The notes: a model not told the origin generated them from the letters alone. Positions 7,550-14,700 are shown, counted from the first letter of the stretch. The stretch: 21,076 nucleotides of DNA from an uncultured Planctomycetaceae bacterium (GCA_903921605.1 CAIXQV010000823.1:1-21076); one strand, 5' to 3'. Translations and numbers: made by a program.

Positions 7550-7897
7550 TCACGGTGCCGCAGCCGTGATGATCATTTCGACGAGGCAGTTCTTGCCGAG
7601 GCCAACCTGTACACAAGCTCGAATCGGTGCGTGGCCTCGAGGAACCCAGGCGTCCCAAAGTTCGTTCAGCGTGGAGCCGTGTTTAAGATCTGCGAGATAG
7701 ATCAGGATCTGCAGCAGTCGCTCACGTGAGCTTCCAATTTGGGTCAGCGTGTCGTCGATCTGCGACAACACTTGAGCGATCTGGCTGCGTTCATCGACAG
7801 TCATGTCGTTAGCCACCTCGACCCATTGGGCCACGCCGTTATGAATGACGATGTCTGACCATCGTGGTGAATCACCGATACGTTGAATGCTGGACAT
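7550..7897 (-). CDS. RidA/YjgF/UK114-family protein
   Basis: A 115-residue protein of the RidA/Rid superfamily, small trimeric enzymes that hydrolyse reactive enamine/imine intermediates released by PLP enzymes. Typical features are IVIHNGVAQWVEVA in the N-terminal half, the helix ERSQIAQVLSQIDDTLTQIG, RERLLQILIYLADL, and the C-terminal strand PIRACVQVGLG, whose Arg corresponds to the substrate-carboxylate-binding Arg of RidA. The length is slightly short of the usual 125-130. The variant N-terminus and absence of the canonical final G-x-x-V-E-I-E pattern (here NCLVEMIITA) suggest a Rid subgroup rather than RidA proper. The neighbouring palindromic element lies between it and the upstream dus gene, so independent transcription is possible. 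Confidence 0.85.
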   Translation of the reverse strand: MSSIQRIGDSPRWSDIVIHNGVAQWVEVANDMTVDERSQIAQVLSQIDDTLTQIGSSRERLLQILIYLADLKHGSTLNELWDAWVPRGHAPIRACVQVGLGKNCLVEMIITAAAP

Positions 7898-7926
7898 AGT
7901 TGCTCACTTTATGTGTTCGAATCATC

Positions 7927-8045
7927 CGCCACCGGGCCTGCCCCGGTTGGTCTGATGGCTTCTGCACCAATTCTATTTCTATGGAAACAGGCTTTAACGA
8001 GTGGTGCAGGAAGCCCGTGGACCACCTGGGCGGGCCAGGTGGGGG
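7927..8045. repeat. Imperfect inverted repeat element with about 42-base arms
   Basis: The left arm 7927-7968 reads CGCCACCGGGCCTGCCCCGG onward. The right arm 8003-8045 contains GGTGCAGGAAGCCCGTGGA. They align as reverse complements with about ten mismatches and an indel, around a spacer of 34 bases. The right arm and the inverse of the left arm both match the single arm at 5128-5168, so this is a dispersed family. It fills most of the 160-base gap between ridA-like and dus. No open reading frame is credible inside it. Confidence 0.75.
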
Positions 8046-8057
8046 AAAGTTGATTGA

Positions 8058-9164
8058 TTACCAGTGCTCAACAGGACCGTTGGGCACTTTGATTAATGCG
8101 GTGGGAATTTCGCATTGGCGTTCGCCGTGGCGGTGGCGAATCTGTTCGACGATTTGATCGAATTCCGCAAAGGATTCAAAGCGTCGCAGGCGATTCTCAA
8201 GATCTTCGGGAATTCCCAGTCGAGCACCGTACCATGCGGCAAATTTACGGAACATCAGGCACGCGAAATCATCGTGCTGCTCAGCCATCAACGTGAAATG
8301 TGTCACCAGGAAATCAATTTGTTCATCGCGTGAAGGTTCAAAAGGAATCGCGTCGCCGGCGAGAAGGCTCTGAATGCGGCGAAAGATCCAGGGATCCAGC
8401 ATCGCTCCTCGTCCAATCGCCACGGCCGCGCATCCGGTTTCCTTCATCATCGAAATGGCATCAGCGGGAGTTCGCACGTCTCCGTTGGCGATAATCGGCA
8501 TTGAGCGGACGGCACCGACGGTGTCTCGAATGGCATCGCGATTGACCGTGCCGTGAAACCCCTGGCTGCGAGTACGTCCGTGAATTGTGACCGCCGCGAC
8601 GCCGATGTTTTCGAAAGCCGCTGCCAGCTCGGGAGCGGTTATCGCAGCTGAGTCCCAGCCGAGTCGCATCTTCACCGTGACTGGCAGATCAACCGCTTCG
8701 AGCACTCGGCTCACCATCGTCACCGCGCCGTCGACGTTGCACATCAGGCGAGCACCACCGCCGGAGCTGTTGACCTTGGCCATGGGGCAGCCCATATTGA
8801 TATCGATGGCTTCGTAGCCATGATCTTTCAGCCAGCGAGCTGCCTTTACCAGATGAATCGTCTCGCCACCGAAGATCTGTACCGACAAGGGACGATCTTC
8901 CGGGCACGTCTGGACAAGATCCATCGACTTCGGTCGTTCGGACCACAACATGGATGCCAGCACGAGGTCTGTTGTTGCCAGGCCAAGACCACCCGTGCGG
9001 CGCAGGACTAATCGAAAGGCCAGTTGCGTGTAGCCAGCCAGAGGAGCGAGGAAGAACCGCGTAGAGAGAACTCGTCCGCCGATTGTGATGGGCGTTGCTG
9101 CAAACTGTTCGACGGTCATCTCGCTGGCCGACGTATTTGAGGAGATTACAAGAGGCTGGTTCAT
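8058..9164 (-). CDS. dus: tRNA-dihydrouridine synthase (Dus family)
   Basis: A 368-residue FMN-dependent enzyme that reduces uridine to dihydrouridine in tRNA with NAD(P)H. The start ATG 9164 is chosen because it overlaps the maf stop codon (ATGA), has GGAAGAG six bases upstream, and is followed directly by family sequence; a longer frame from 9332 would overlap most of the maf 3' end. Landmarks are FFLAPLAGYTQLAFR (FMN-binding first strand), VQIFGG, and DINMGCPMAKVNSSGGGARLM with catalytic acid Cys126. VTVKMRLGWD, VTIHGRTRSQGF, PIIANGDVRTP and AIGRGAMLDPWIF (phosphate-binding C-terminal barrel part) follow. The C-terminal helical domain binds tRNA. It is a DusB/NifR3-like member; which uridine it modifies cannot be told from sequence. 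Confidence 0.92.
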   Translation of the reverse strand: MNQPLVISSNTSASEMTVEQFAATPITIGGRVLSTRFFLAPLAGYTQLAFRLVLRRTGGLGLATTDLVLASMLWSERPKSMDLVQTCPEDRPLSVQIFGGETIHLVKAARWLKDHGYEAIDINMGCPMAKVNSSGGGARLMCNVDGAVTMVSRVLEAVDLPVTVKMRLGWDSAAITAPELAAAFENIGVAAVTIHGRTRSQGFHGTVNRDAIRDTVGAVRSMPIIANGDVRTPADAISMMKETGCAAVAIGRGAMLDPWIFRRIQSLLAGDAIPFEPSRDEQIDFLVTHFTLMAEQHDDFACLMFRKFAAWYGARLGIPEDLENRLRRFESFAEFDQIVEQIRHRHGERQCEIPTALIKVPNGPVEHW

Positions 9165-9859
9165 TGGCTGCTCTTCCAGCCCAGATTGATCAGAGCCTGT
9201 CGCGTTTCCATGACGGGCAACCCGATGACATTCGTCAGGCTGCCGCGCAGTTGAGTCACAAACGCGGCGGCAAAACCCTGGATGGCATATCCGCCCGCTT
9301 TGCCGAGAGACTCTCGTGTGGAAACGTACCACTCAATGAGTTCATCGTTGATTTCACAGAACGTGACAGCGGACTTCACGATGCAAGTGCTGGTTTGGCC
9401 CAGTTGGGAGACAAGAACTCCCGTCCAGACTTCGTGAGTTTGATTGGACAATCGATTGCGGAGCCACTCTCGGACATCATCCTGCCATCGATCGGGTTCG
9501 GGTTGGCCGAGGACCACGCGCTGCTCACGGTTGATCTCAGCGACGACGATGGTGTCGGCCACAACCACGAACGGGGCTGAATCGATGGAGGCGAACACTT
9601 CGTTCGACGCATCAGCCGCGATTTGTTGACAGACGTCGCTATGTTTCAACTGGACGATATCCAGCAGGCGATGTTCAATCTCCGTTTCCTGGTGCAGACC
9701 GAGAAAGCCGGGTTCTTCGGGAGTAACGGGCGGTTTGATGACAAGTTGGTCATGGCCCACGATGGATCCCAGCAGTTCTTTTCGTCGTGGAGAACGCGAG
9801 CCGAGAATCACTCGTGGTGAATTGTTAGTGGTATTGTCGTGAGAAACTGCGGTGATCAT
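9161..9859 (-). CDS. maf: Maf-family nucleoside triphosphate pyrophosphatase
   Basis: A 232-residue Maf/HAM1-fold enzyme that hydrolyses non-canonical or pyrimidine nucleoside triphosphates to the monophosphate and pyrophosphate, limiting modified nucleotides. Motifs seen are LGSRSPRRKELL from residue 19 (substrate loop S-x-SPRR-x-ELL), VVADTIVV with catalytic Asp102, and GKAGGYAIQG at 186-195, then the C-terminal GSLTNVIGLPV. The length is about 30 residues above the norm because of a longer stretch around 60-95. The TGA stop at 9161-9163 overlaps the dus start by ATGA, implying translational coupling. It diverges from the gene at 9968 across about 108 bases that presumably hold both promoters. 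Subfamily specificity (dTTP/UTP or m7GTP) is not decided. Confidence 0.92.
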   Translation of the reverse strand: MITAVSHDNTTNNSPRVILGSRSPRRKELLGSIVGHDQLVIKPPVTPEEPGFLGLHQETEIEHRLLDIVQLKHSDVCQQIAADASNEVFASIDSAPFVVVADTIVVAEINREQRVVLGQPEPDRWQDDVREWLRNRLSNQTHEVWTGVLVSQLGQTSTCIVKSAVTFCEINDELIEWYVSTRESLGKAGGYAIQGFAAAFVTQLRGSLTNVIGLPVMETRQALINLGWKSSQ

Positions 9860-9967
9860 GGAAAAGTCTGCAAACGATCGTGAGGGCGATTTTGTATCTC
9901 GGTCCGAAGTGTAACATAGCGATGGGATCCCGAGCGACCTGCGGGATTCGAATCATCCGGAGGAACC

Positions 9968-10453
9968 ATGACCGAAGAACTTACAGCCTTTCACGAAGCC
10001 GGGCATGCTTACGCCGCGATTTATGTCGGTGCGCGAGTCCAGTCGGTGACGATTGATCCGGACAATGATGACGGTCCGAATCGATTTGGCGATACAGTTG
10101 TGCTCTGGAGCCGACGTCGATTCTCACAGAAGGACATGGCCGAGAAGGCCGCATGGGTGGCTCTGGCGGGTCCGGTGGCCGAAATGGTCTATACTCAAAA
10201 GCCGTTTCACCCTGCGACTGTGGCGGAGTGGAGTCAGGACTGGGAAACCGCGTTTGAGTCGCTCGAACATGTCCGCAACGTGCAGCATCGGCTGGCTCAG
10301 TTGGAGCGTTACACGATTGAGTTGTACCAGGCGTTTCAGGATGACAATCACTGGGCGGCGATCGGAGCCATCGCGGACAGTCTTTTGGCCCATGAAACGC
10401 TGGACGAAGAAATGCTGCAGGAGATTGTGGAGCCGTGGATCGGGGAGGTGTGA
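9968..10453 (+). CDS. Stand-alone FtsH-protease-like (M41) zinc-binding domain protein
   Basis: A 161-residue soluble protein with no membrane segment and no AAA ATPase domain. The N-terminus carries FHEAGHAYAAI, an HExxH zinc motif at His9-Glu10-His13, laid out as in the FtsH (M41) protease domain. VALAGPVAEMVY at about 57-68 corresponds to the FtsH AGR.AEE.. helix. WSQDWETAFESL with Asp91 matches the S-x-D-x-x-x-A segment that supplies the third zinc ligand. The translation start is well supported: GGAGG at 9959-9963 stands four bases before the ATG. The C-terminal helices, including LLAHETLDEEML, resemble the end of the FtsH peptidase domain. A free-standing metallopeptidase is likely by motif; whether it is active and what it cuts are unknown. 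Confidence 0.82.
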   Translation: MTEELTAFHEAGHAYAAIYVGARVQSVTIDPDNDDGPNRFGDTVVLWSRRRFSQKDMAEKAAWVALAGPVAEMVYTQKPFHPATVAEWSQDWETAFESLEHVRNVQHRLAQLERYTIELYQAFQDDNHWAAIGAIADSLLAHETLDEEMLQEIVEPWIGEV

Positions 10454-10487
10454 GTTGCTTTCGTGGTGGAGACCTCCTCCATGGGCA

Positions 10488-10519
10488 GATTTGAGATCTC
10501 AAATTTGAAATCTCAAATC
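10488..10519. repeat. AT-rich nested palindrome (16-bp perfect, extended)
   Basis: Bases 10489-10504 form a perfect 16-base palindrome (ATTTGAGATCTCAAAT). Bases 10488-10497 also pair exactly with 10510-10519, giving an alternative 10-bp hairpin. It lies 35 bases after the M41-like stop and 125 bases before the next oxidoreductase. The base composition is unlike the surrounding DNA. It may be an operator or part of a repeat; there is no T-run to support a terminator. Confidence 0.55.
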
Positions 10520-10643
10520 AACAACCCGCTTCAAGACCTCGGTTGTACCTCGAATTCGGTCGCTGTAAATTGCTGCGTCGACTGTGAAAGTCGGCGACCC
10601 ACCGGTCTATACCACGTAAGTTTCCATAAAGGTTTTATCGACG

Positions 10644-11846
10644 ATGTCAGACACAACGAACGGCAAACTCAATCGCAAGCTCCGGATGGCGCTGGTTGGC
10701 GGCGGGCAGGGATCATTTATCGGTCGAGTTCACGCGACGGCGGCCGTTCTGGACAATCGAGCGGCATTGGTCGCGGGTGCTCTGTCGTCGGATGCAGCTC
10801 GAGCCAAAGCCAGTGCGGCGGCTTATGACATCGCGGAATCACGAGCGTACGGTTCGGTCGCGGAAATGATCGAAAAGGAAAAAGCCCTGCCTGCTGATCA
10901 GCGAATCGACTTTGTGAGCGTGGCGACACCGAACCATACTCACTTCCAGATCGCGAAGGCGGCCGCGGAAGCTGGCTTCAATGTGATCTGCGACAAGCCG
11001 ATGACGTTTGATTTTGCTCAGGCCGAAGAGCTGGTGAATGTTGTCGATAAGAGCGGCGTAGTTTTCGCCGTCAGTCACAACTACACAGGCTACCCGCTGG
11101 TCCGACAGGCTCGCGAAATGATCCTGAGCGGTGAGCTGGGTGAGATTAACGCGATCCGCTCTAACTACATTCAGGGCTGGTTGAGAACTCGTCTGGAAAC
11201 GTCCGACCAGAAACAGGCGGCGTGGCGAACAGACCCCGCGAAGTCCGGTGCGGCCGGTTGCTTCGGTGACATCGGAACTCATGCGTACAACCTTGGCCGA
11301 TATATGACCGGCCTGATTCCATCAAAGATCTCCTGCAACCTGTCGATCTTCGCCGAAGGTCGAGCACTGGACGATTACGGTCATGCCGTGATTCGCTACG
11401 AGAATGGTGCTGTTGGCACAGTGACAGCCAGCCAGATTTCTCATGGTCGCGAGAACGATCTGTTCATTGAAGTCGACGGAACGAAGGGTGCGTTGTCTTG
11501 GCGACAGGAAGAGCCAAACGTGATGATTGTTCGCCGCAACGGTTCACCGCATCAGATGTATACTCGCGATCCAAATGCTCCGTTCATGAACAGCATGGGC
11601 AAAGCGGCATGCCGTCTTCCATCTGGCCATCCAGAAGCGTTCTTTGAAGCTTTTGCGAATGTTTATCGCTTTGCTTACGACTCAATGGTCGCTCGAGCGA
11701 CAGGCGAGAAATTCGAAAAGAAGGATACGATTTATCCGAACGTCCATGACGGGGCTGAGGGGATGTACTTCATTCAGCAGTGCGTCGCCAGCAGCAAGCA
11801 GGACGGTGCGTGGGTACCGATGAAATATGCGGGGGCTCGCAAGTAA
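10644..11846 (+). CDS. Gfo/Idh/MocA-family NAD(P)-dependent oxidoreductase (cytosolic)
   Basis: A 400-residue oxidoreductase with an N-terminal Rossmann domain and a C-terminal alpha/beta sheet domain. It shows ALVGGGQGSFIGRVH (dinucleotide-binding turn), VSVATPNHTHFQIAKAA, and NVICDKPMTFDFAQAE with the catalytic-region Lys118 of the usual EKP/DKP motif. GCFGDIGTHAYNLGRYMTG follows, with Asp209 and His213 matching the D-x-x-x-H active-site motif. No signal peptide is present, so it is cytosolic. Family members oxidise or reduce hydroxyls of sugars, inositols and related polyols with NAD(P). The long GGGxG loop with GSFIG and the tail ending WVPM resemble a large planctomycete subgroup of unknown substrate. 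The ribosome site is weak. A strong terminator follows 35 bases after the stop, so the gene probably ends its transcript. Confidence 0.93.
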   Translation: MSDTTNGKLNRKLRMALVGGGQGSFIGRVHATAAVLDNRAALVAGALSSDAARAKASAAAYDIAESRAYGSVAEMIEKEKALPADQRIDFVSVATPNHTHFQIAKAAAEAGFNVICDKPMTFDFAQAEELVNVVDKSGVVFAVSHNYTGYPLVRQAREMILSGELGEINAIRSNYIQGWLRTRLETSDQKQAAWRTDPAKSGAAGCFGDIGTHAYNLGRYMTGLIPSKISCNLSIFAEGRALDDYGHAVIRYENGAVGTVTASQISHGRENDLFIEVDGTKGALSWRQEEPNVMIVRRNGSPHQMYTRDPNAPFMNSMGKAACRLPSGHPEAFFEAFANVYRFAYDSMVARATGEKFEKKDTIYPNVHDGAEGMYFIQQCVASSKQDGAWVPMKYAGARK

Positions 11847-11881
11847 TCGCGTTCGTCATTCGTGTTGTTGATGATTGATGA

Positions 11882-11919
11882 CAGGAAGATTTCGGGTGTC
11901 CCGGGATCTTCCTGTTTTT
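11882..11919 (+). terminator. Intrinsic terminator of the oxidoreductase gene
   Basis: Arms 11882-11896 (CAGGAAGATTTCGGG) and 11900-11914 pair along all 15 positions, two of them as G-U in RNA, around the three-base loop TGT. The right arm runs straight into TTTTT at 11915-11919. This is a textbook Rho-independent terminator on the + strand, 35 bases after the stop of the preceding gene. Confidence 0.92.
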
Positions 11920-11951
11920 GTACATGGGCTCTCTGAAGGAACACATCAGGA

Positions 11952-13706
11952 TTGAAGCCACGGACCGTTCATGTTCTCCGAGTGCTGATGTTTGCTGGTA
12001 TTTTGCTGTGCATTCATTGGCAGCATCGTGAGTATTTCCAACGCCAGGTGCGTGTTGAGAATTGGTCGGACGTGCTTCCAGTCATTCAGGGAGCGTTGCC
12101 CGAGGCGGATGTAGTTGTTAATGGGTCAGCCGCAGAGGCGGACGTAGAAACGGCTGCTGAAGTTCGAGACGGCAACGGTCAGGCAATTGCTCGAGTTCTG
12201 CGAACATCGCCAGCCGCTAGTCATATTCTGGGCTTCTCCGGACCGACGGATGTTCTGCTGGTCATGAATCCGGATTCGAAAGTGATTGCGGTAAGGATTC
12301 TGTCCAGCCGGGATACTCGAGATCATGTTCAGAAAGTGCTCGACGATGAACACTTTTTGCAATCGCTGGTCGGCCGGTCGCAGCAGGAGTTACTCAACCT
12401 GCAGGATGTTGACGCAGTGTCCGGGGCGACGCTGACCAGTTACGCGATTCTGGAATCGATACGCTATCGAGTTTCAAAGCTGAGCACTGACGGGGCTGGT
12501 CCATCGCGGTTGACGTCGTTGAAGTTCCCCGAGCCGCCTCGGCTGGAAGATGTCAGGTTGCTGTACAGCGATGCTGAGAAAGTTGAGCCGGATGCTGACA
12601 GCACTGTGGTCTGGAAGGTTCTTGGCCCTGACAACGCTGAAACAGGAAAACTGCTGCGTGCATCACCTGCGGCGGACAACAACGTTGGATATCAGGGACC
12701 GACGGATGTGCTGATTGCTGTGGACAAACAAATGGTTGTCACGGGCATTGCCGTCGGTGTCAGTTACGACAATGAACCGTATGTCGGTTATGTCAGGGAA
12801 GATGAGTACTTCCGGAAGTTGTTCAACGGACGAGATCTATCGTCGTTAGCCACGATTGACGGAGATACGGTCGAAGGAGTTTCGGGCGCGACGATGACCA
12901 GCCAGTCTGTGGCTCGGTCACTGCAGCTCGCTGCTCAGGCCTCCGTGGATGAAGAAAAGGCTCGGGAGGCAGCGGAGCAGAAACAACGGTCGGCTTCTGC
13001 GGAAGAATCAAACGGAGTAGCGAGCGGTCGAGATGTGATTTCGCTGCGAGATGTGTCCACGATTGTGATCACACTCTTCGGAGTCGTTGTCGGGCTGACG
13101 CATTTGCGCGGTCGAAAATGGCTGCGAATCAGTTATCAGGTCTTAGTGATCGGCTGGCTGGGATTGGTGAACGGAGACATGGTCTCGCAGGCACTTCTGT
13201 TGGGATGGGCTCAAAGTGGGATTCCGTGGCAGAACGCGTTGGGCCTGACATTGCTGACGATCGCTGCTTTGCTTGTGCCGATTTCGACTGGTCGAAATGT
13301 TTACTGTGCTCAGATATGCCCTCACGGAGCCGTGCAACAATTGGTGCGTCGACGCCTGCCGTGGCAAGCGAAGTTGTCACCAAGAATTCTTGCAGGGCTG
13401 CGATATCTGCCGCTGTTGCTGATCGTCTGGGTCATGACAATAGGGCTGCTGCATTTGCCGTTTAGTCCCGTGGACATCGAACCATTTGACGCGTGGTTGT
13501 GGAGTATTGCCGGCGTTGCCACGATTGTGGTTGCCGTGGCCGGGCTAATTGCGTCCTTGTTTGTTCCGATGGCTTATTGCCGTTTCGGTTGTCCGACGGG
13601 AGCTGTGTTGGATTACATAGGTGACGGCGGCAAGAACTGGAATCGCCGCGATACGTTTGTGTTGATACTCGTTGTGACCTCGTTTCTCGCGAGCGTGGTC
13701 CGCTGA
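11952..13706 (+). CDS. NosR-like membrane electron-transfer protein with two FMN-binding domains
   Basis: A 584-residue membrane protein. Residues 6-20 form a membrane anchor, followed by two tandem FMN_bind (NosR/RnfG/NqrC-type) domains. Each ends in a flavinylation motif: SGATLTS (Thr160) and SGATMTS (Thr314), the Thr that ApbE modifies covalently with FMN. An Ala/Glu-rich linker leads to about five membrane helices. The loops carry CAQICPHG (Cys452, Cys456) and CRFGCPTG (Cys543, Cys547), the paired CxxxCP motifs of NosR/NapH-like proteins. The C-terminal 2[4Fe-4S] ferredoxin module of full NosR is absent. It probably moves electrons across the membrane to an extracytoplasmic acceptor. The start is TTG 11952 with GAAGGA 11 bases upstream; ATG 11988 would shorten the N-terminus. 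No apbE or nos genes lie nearby. Confidence 0.88.
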   Translation: MKPRTVHVLRVLMFAGILLCIHWQHREYFQRQVRVENWSDVLPVIQGALPEADVVVNGSAAEADVETAAEVRDGNGQAIARVLRTSPAASHILGFSGPTDVLLVMNPDSKVIAVRILSSRDTRDHVQKVLDDEHFLQSLVGRSQQELLNLQDVDAVSGATLTSYAILESIRYRVSKLSTDGAGPSRLTSLKFPEPPRLEDVRLLYSDAEKVEPDADSTVVWKVLGPDNAETGKLLRASPAADNNVGYQGPTDVLIAVDKQMVVTGIAVGVSYDNEPYVGYVREDEYFRKLFNGRDLSSLATIDGDTVEGVSGATMTSQSVARSLQLAAQASVDEEKAREAAEQKQRSASAEESNGVASGRDVISLRDVSTIVITLFGVVVGLTHLRGRKWLRISYQVLVIGWLGLVNGDMVSQALLLGWAQSGIPWQNALGLTLLTIAALLVPISTGRNVYCAQICPHGAVQQLVRRRLPWQAKLSPRILAGLRYLPLLLIVWVMTIGLLHLPFSPVDIEPFDAWLWSIAGVATIVVAVAGLIASLFVPMAYCRFGCPTGAVLDYIGDGGKNWNRRDTFVLILVVTSFLASVVR

Positions 13707-13730
13707 TTGTTTGATTGTTGAAATACAGAA

Positions 13731-13766
13731 GAGCCCACGAGAATCCAAAAGGCTCCTCGTGGGCTC
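13731..13766. terminator. Hairpin between convergent genes (bidirectional terminator candidate)
   Basis: Arms 13731-13741 (GAGCCCACGAG) and 13756-13766 (CTCGTGGGCTC) are perfect 11-base complements with a 14-base loop. The hairpin lies 24 bases after the NosR-like stop and 30 bases past the end of the metallothionein-like gene on the other strand. On the minus strand the sequence after the stem is pyrimidine- and T-rich (TTCTGTATTTC), which fits termination of the Cys-rich gene; the plus side lacks a T-run. Confidence 0.75.
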
Positions 13767-13796
13767 CAATTCAAGGTTTGACTGGCAGCTCAAAAG

Positions 13797-14039
13797 CTAC
13801 TTGGCACAACAGTCACCAGTTGGGCAGCATTGACCTGTCGCACAGCATGATGCTGAACAGGCGCAGTCGCCGCCCGTGTCACAGGCGCAGCCAGCTTCTT
13901 CACAGACACAGTTGTCGCAAGTGCAGACTTTACAGCAGCTGCAAGGTGAAGCATTCGGCTGAGCTGTTGGTCGGGCTGCAGAAATCGCAAATGGCGACGC
14001 CAATAACAGCGCGATCGCGAACAGTGAAAACTTTTTCAT
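13797..14039 (-). CDS. Secreted metallothionein-like cysteine-rich protein
   Basis: An 80-residue protein. MKKFSLFAIALLLASPFAIS is a clear Sec signal peptide with likely cleavage near residues 21-22. The mature part has about 58 residues and 17 cysteines in C-x-C and C-C arrays (CSCCKVCTCDNC, CACSASCC, TGQCCPTGDCC). It has no aromatic residue after the signal and few hydrophobic ones. This is the composition of metallothioneins, which bind clustered d10 metals such as Cu(I), Zn(II) or Cd(II) through thiolates. Known bacterial metallothioneins are cytosolic, so an exported one is unusual. A GGAG seven bases before the ATG lies within the palindrome GGAGTACTCC (14041-14050). Its neighbours are another Cys-rich membrane protein and an efflux adaptor. 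No named family is recognised; a disulfide-rich structural or toxin-like protein is an alternative. Confidence 0.78.
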   Translation of the reverse strand: MKKFSLFAIALLLASPFAISAARPTAQPNASPCSCCKVCTCDNCVCEEAGCACDTGGDCACSASCCATGQCCPTGDCCAK

Positions 14040-14108
14040 CGGAGTACTCCAGAAAGAATTCAGAAACAGAATTGAGTCAAAAAGGATCTCAAGAGTGTTC
14101 TGATCTGG

Positions 14109-14648
14109 CTAATTCCTCCACACACACAGCATAGCCTGCTGGCGGTTGTGTTTGCCTGGCGGGAACTCTGGTGAGCTCTTTCCTGTCGTGATCTGAAGCG
14201 ACGCAAATGCTTCAAACGGTTCGCTTTGGATCGCAGCCAGAAGGCTGCTGTGTTTCGGTTTGTCCGCCGAGCGAGGAACCGCGGTGATTACGGGTTCCGG
14301 AGCAGTCGCCTGGACGCAGCATTCACAGGACGGAAGTTTGAAGGAGCTCCCGGTGGATCTTTCAGGACTGCTCGTCTTTTTATCGCAACACGAGCTTACA
14401 GCTTTGGACTCTTGTTGGGATTTCCTCTGACAGCAGGACGCTGTTGTCTCGCTCTTCTTGCAGCAGCTTGTCTCAGAGGCGGCGGCTCGCTTGCAGCAGC
14501 ATGGCAGATTTGAACAAACAGGAGCCAGAACAACGGCGATTGCAATCAGCAATCGCTGGATGGCACCTCTTTGTGAAATCGCGTTCAGTGACACAAGTGT
14601 CTCGGCGGCTGTTGGGGGTTTTGAGGTAGTCAGGGATGTTTGGCACAA
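14109..14648 (-). CDS. Membrane-anchored cysteine-rich protein with repeated CC pairs, unknown function
   Basis: A 179-residue protein starting at TTG 14648, supported by GGAG five bases upstream and a promoter-like sequence just beyond; no ATG is available. A 31-residue polar N-terminus precedes the hydrophobic segment LLIAIAVVLAPV (about 33-44). Then come LPCCCKR, SCCKK, SCCQRK, SCCDKK and SCECC in a Lys/Ser-rich region, about 15 cysteines overall. The C-terminal third is Cys-poor apart from the final MLCVWRN. Regularly spaced S-C-C-K/Q/D pairs suggest soft-metal binding on the outer face of the membrane. The next gene on the strand is the metallothionein-like protein, 69 bases away, and the preceding one is an RND adaptor. 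No family is recognised with certainty. The non-ATG start lowers confidence in the exact N-terminus. Confidence 0.7.
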   Translation of the reverse strand: MCQTSLTTSKPPTAAETLVSLNAISQRGAIQRLLIAIAVVLAPVCSNLPCCCKRAAASETSCCKKSETTASCCQRKSQQESKAVSSCCDKKTSSPERSTGSSFKLPSCECCVQATAPEPVITAVPRSADKPKHSSLLAAIQSEPFEAFASLQITTGKSSPEFPPGKHNRQQAMLCVWRN

Positions 14649-14670
14649 GCCAGCTCCGTGAGCTTGTTCG

Positions 14671-14700
14671 ATAGTACGTCTGATTTGAGGAATTCGTCAA
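14671..14700 (-). promoter_or_regulatory. Putative sigma70-type promoter of the CC-repeat protein gene
   Basis: On the minus strand TTGACG (14700-14695) and TACTAT (14676-14671) are 18 bases apart, matching the -35 consensus at 5 of 6 and the -10 at 4 of 6. Transcription would start near 14664, shortly before the GGAG and TTG start at 14648. Two 10-base palindromes lie upstream, 14707-14716 (ATTTCGAAAT) and 14735-14744 (CATTGCAATG), possible operator sites. This is sequence similarity only. Confidence 0.4.

Noticed and set aside
9165..9332. 56-codon N-terminal extension of dus
   Set aside because: It overlaps the conserved 3' end of maf, has no family similarity, and the ATG at 9164 has a good ribosome site and an ATGA overlap.
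9095..9580. 161-codon plus-strand frame over maf
   Set aside because: It is antisense to the maf motifs and lacks its own start signal.
13715..14134. 139-codon plus-strand frame over the metallothionein-like gene
   Set aside because: It reads through a terminator hairpin and the antisense of a protein with a clear signal peptide and patterned cysteines. There is no family signal.
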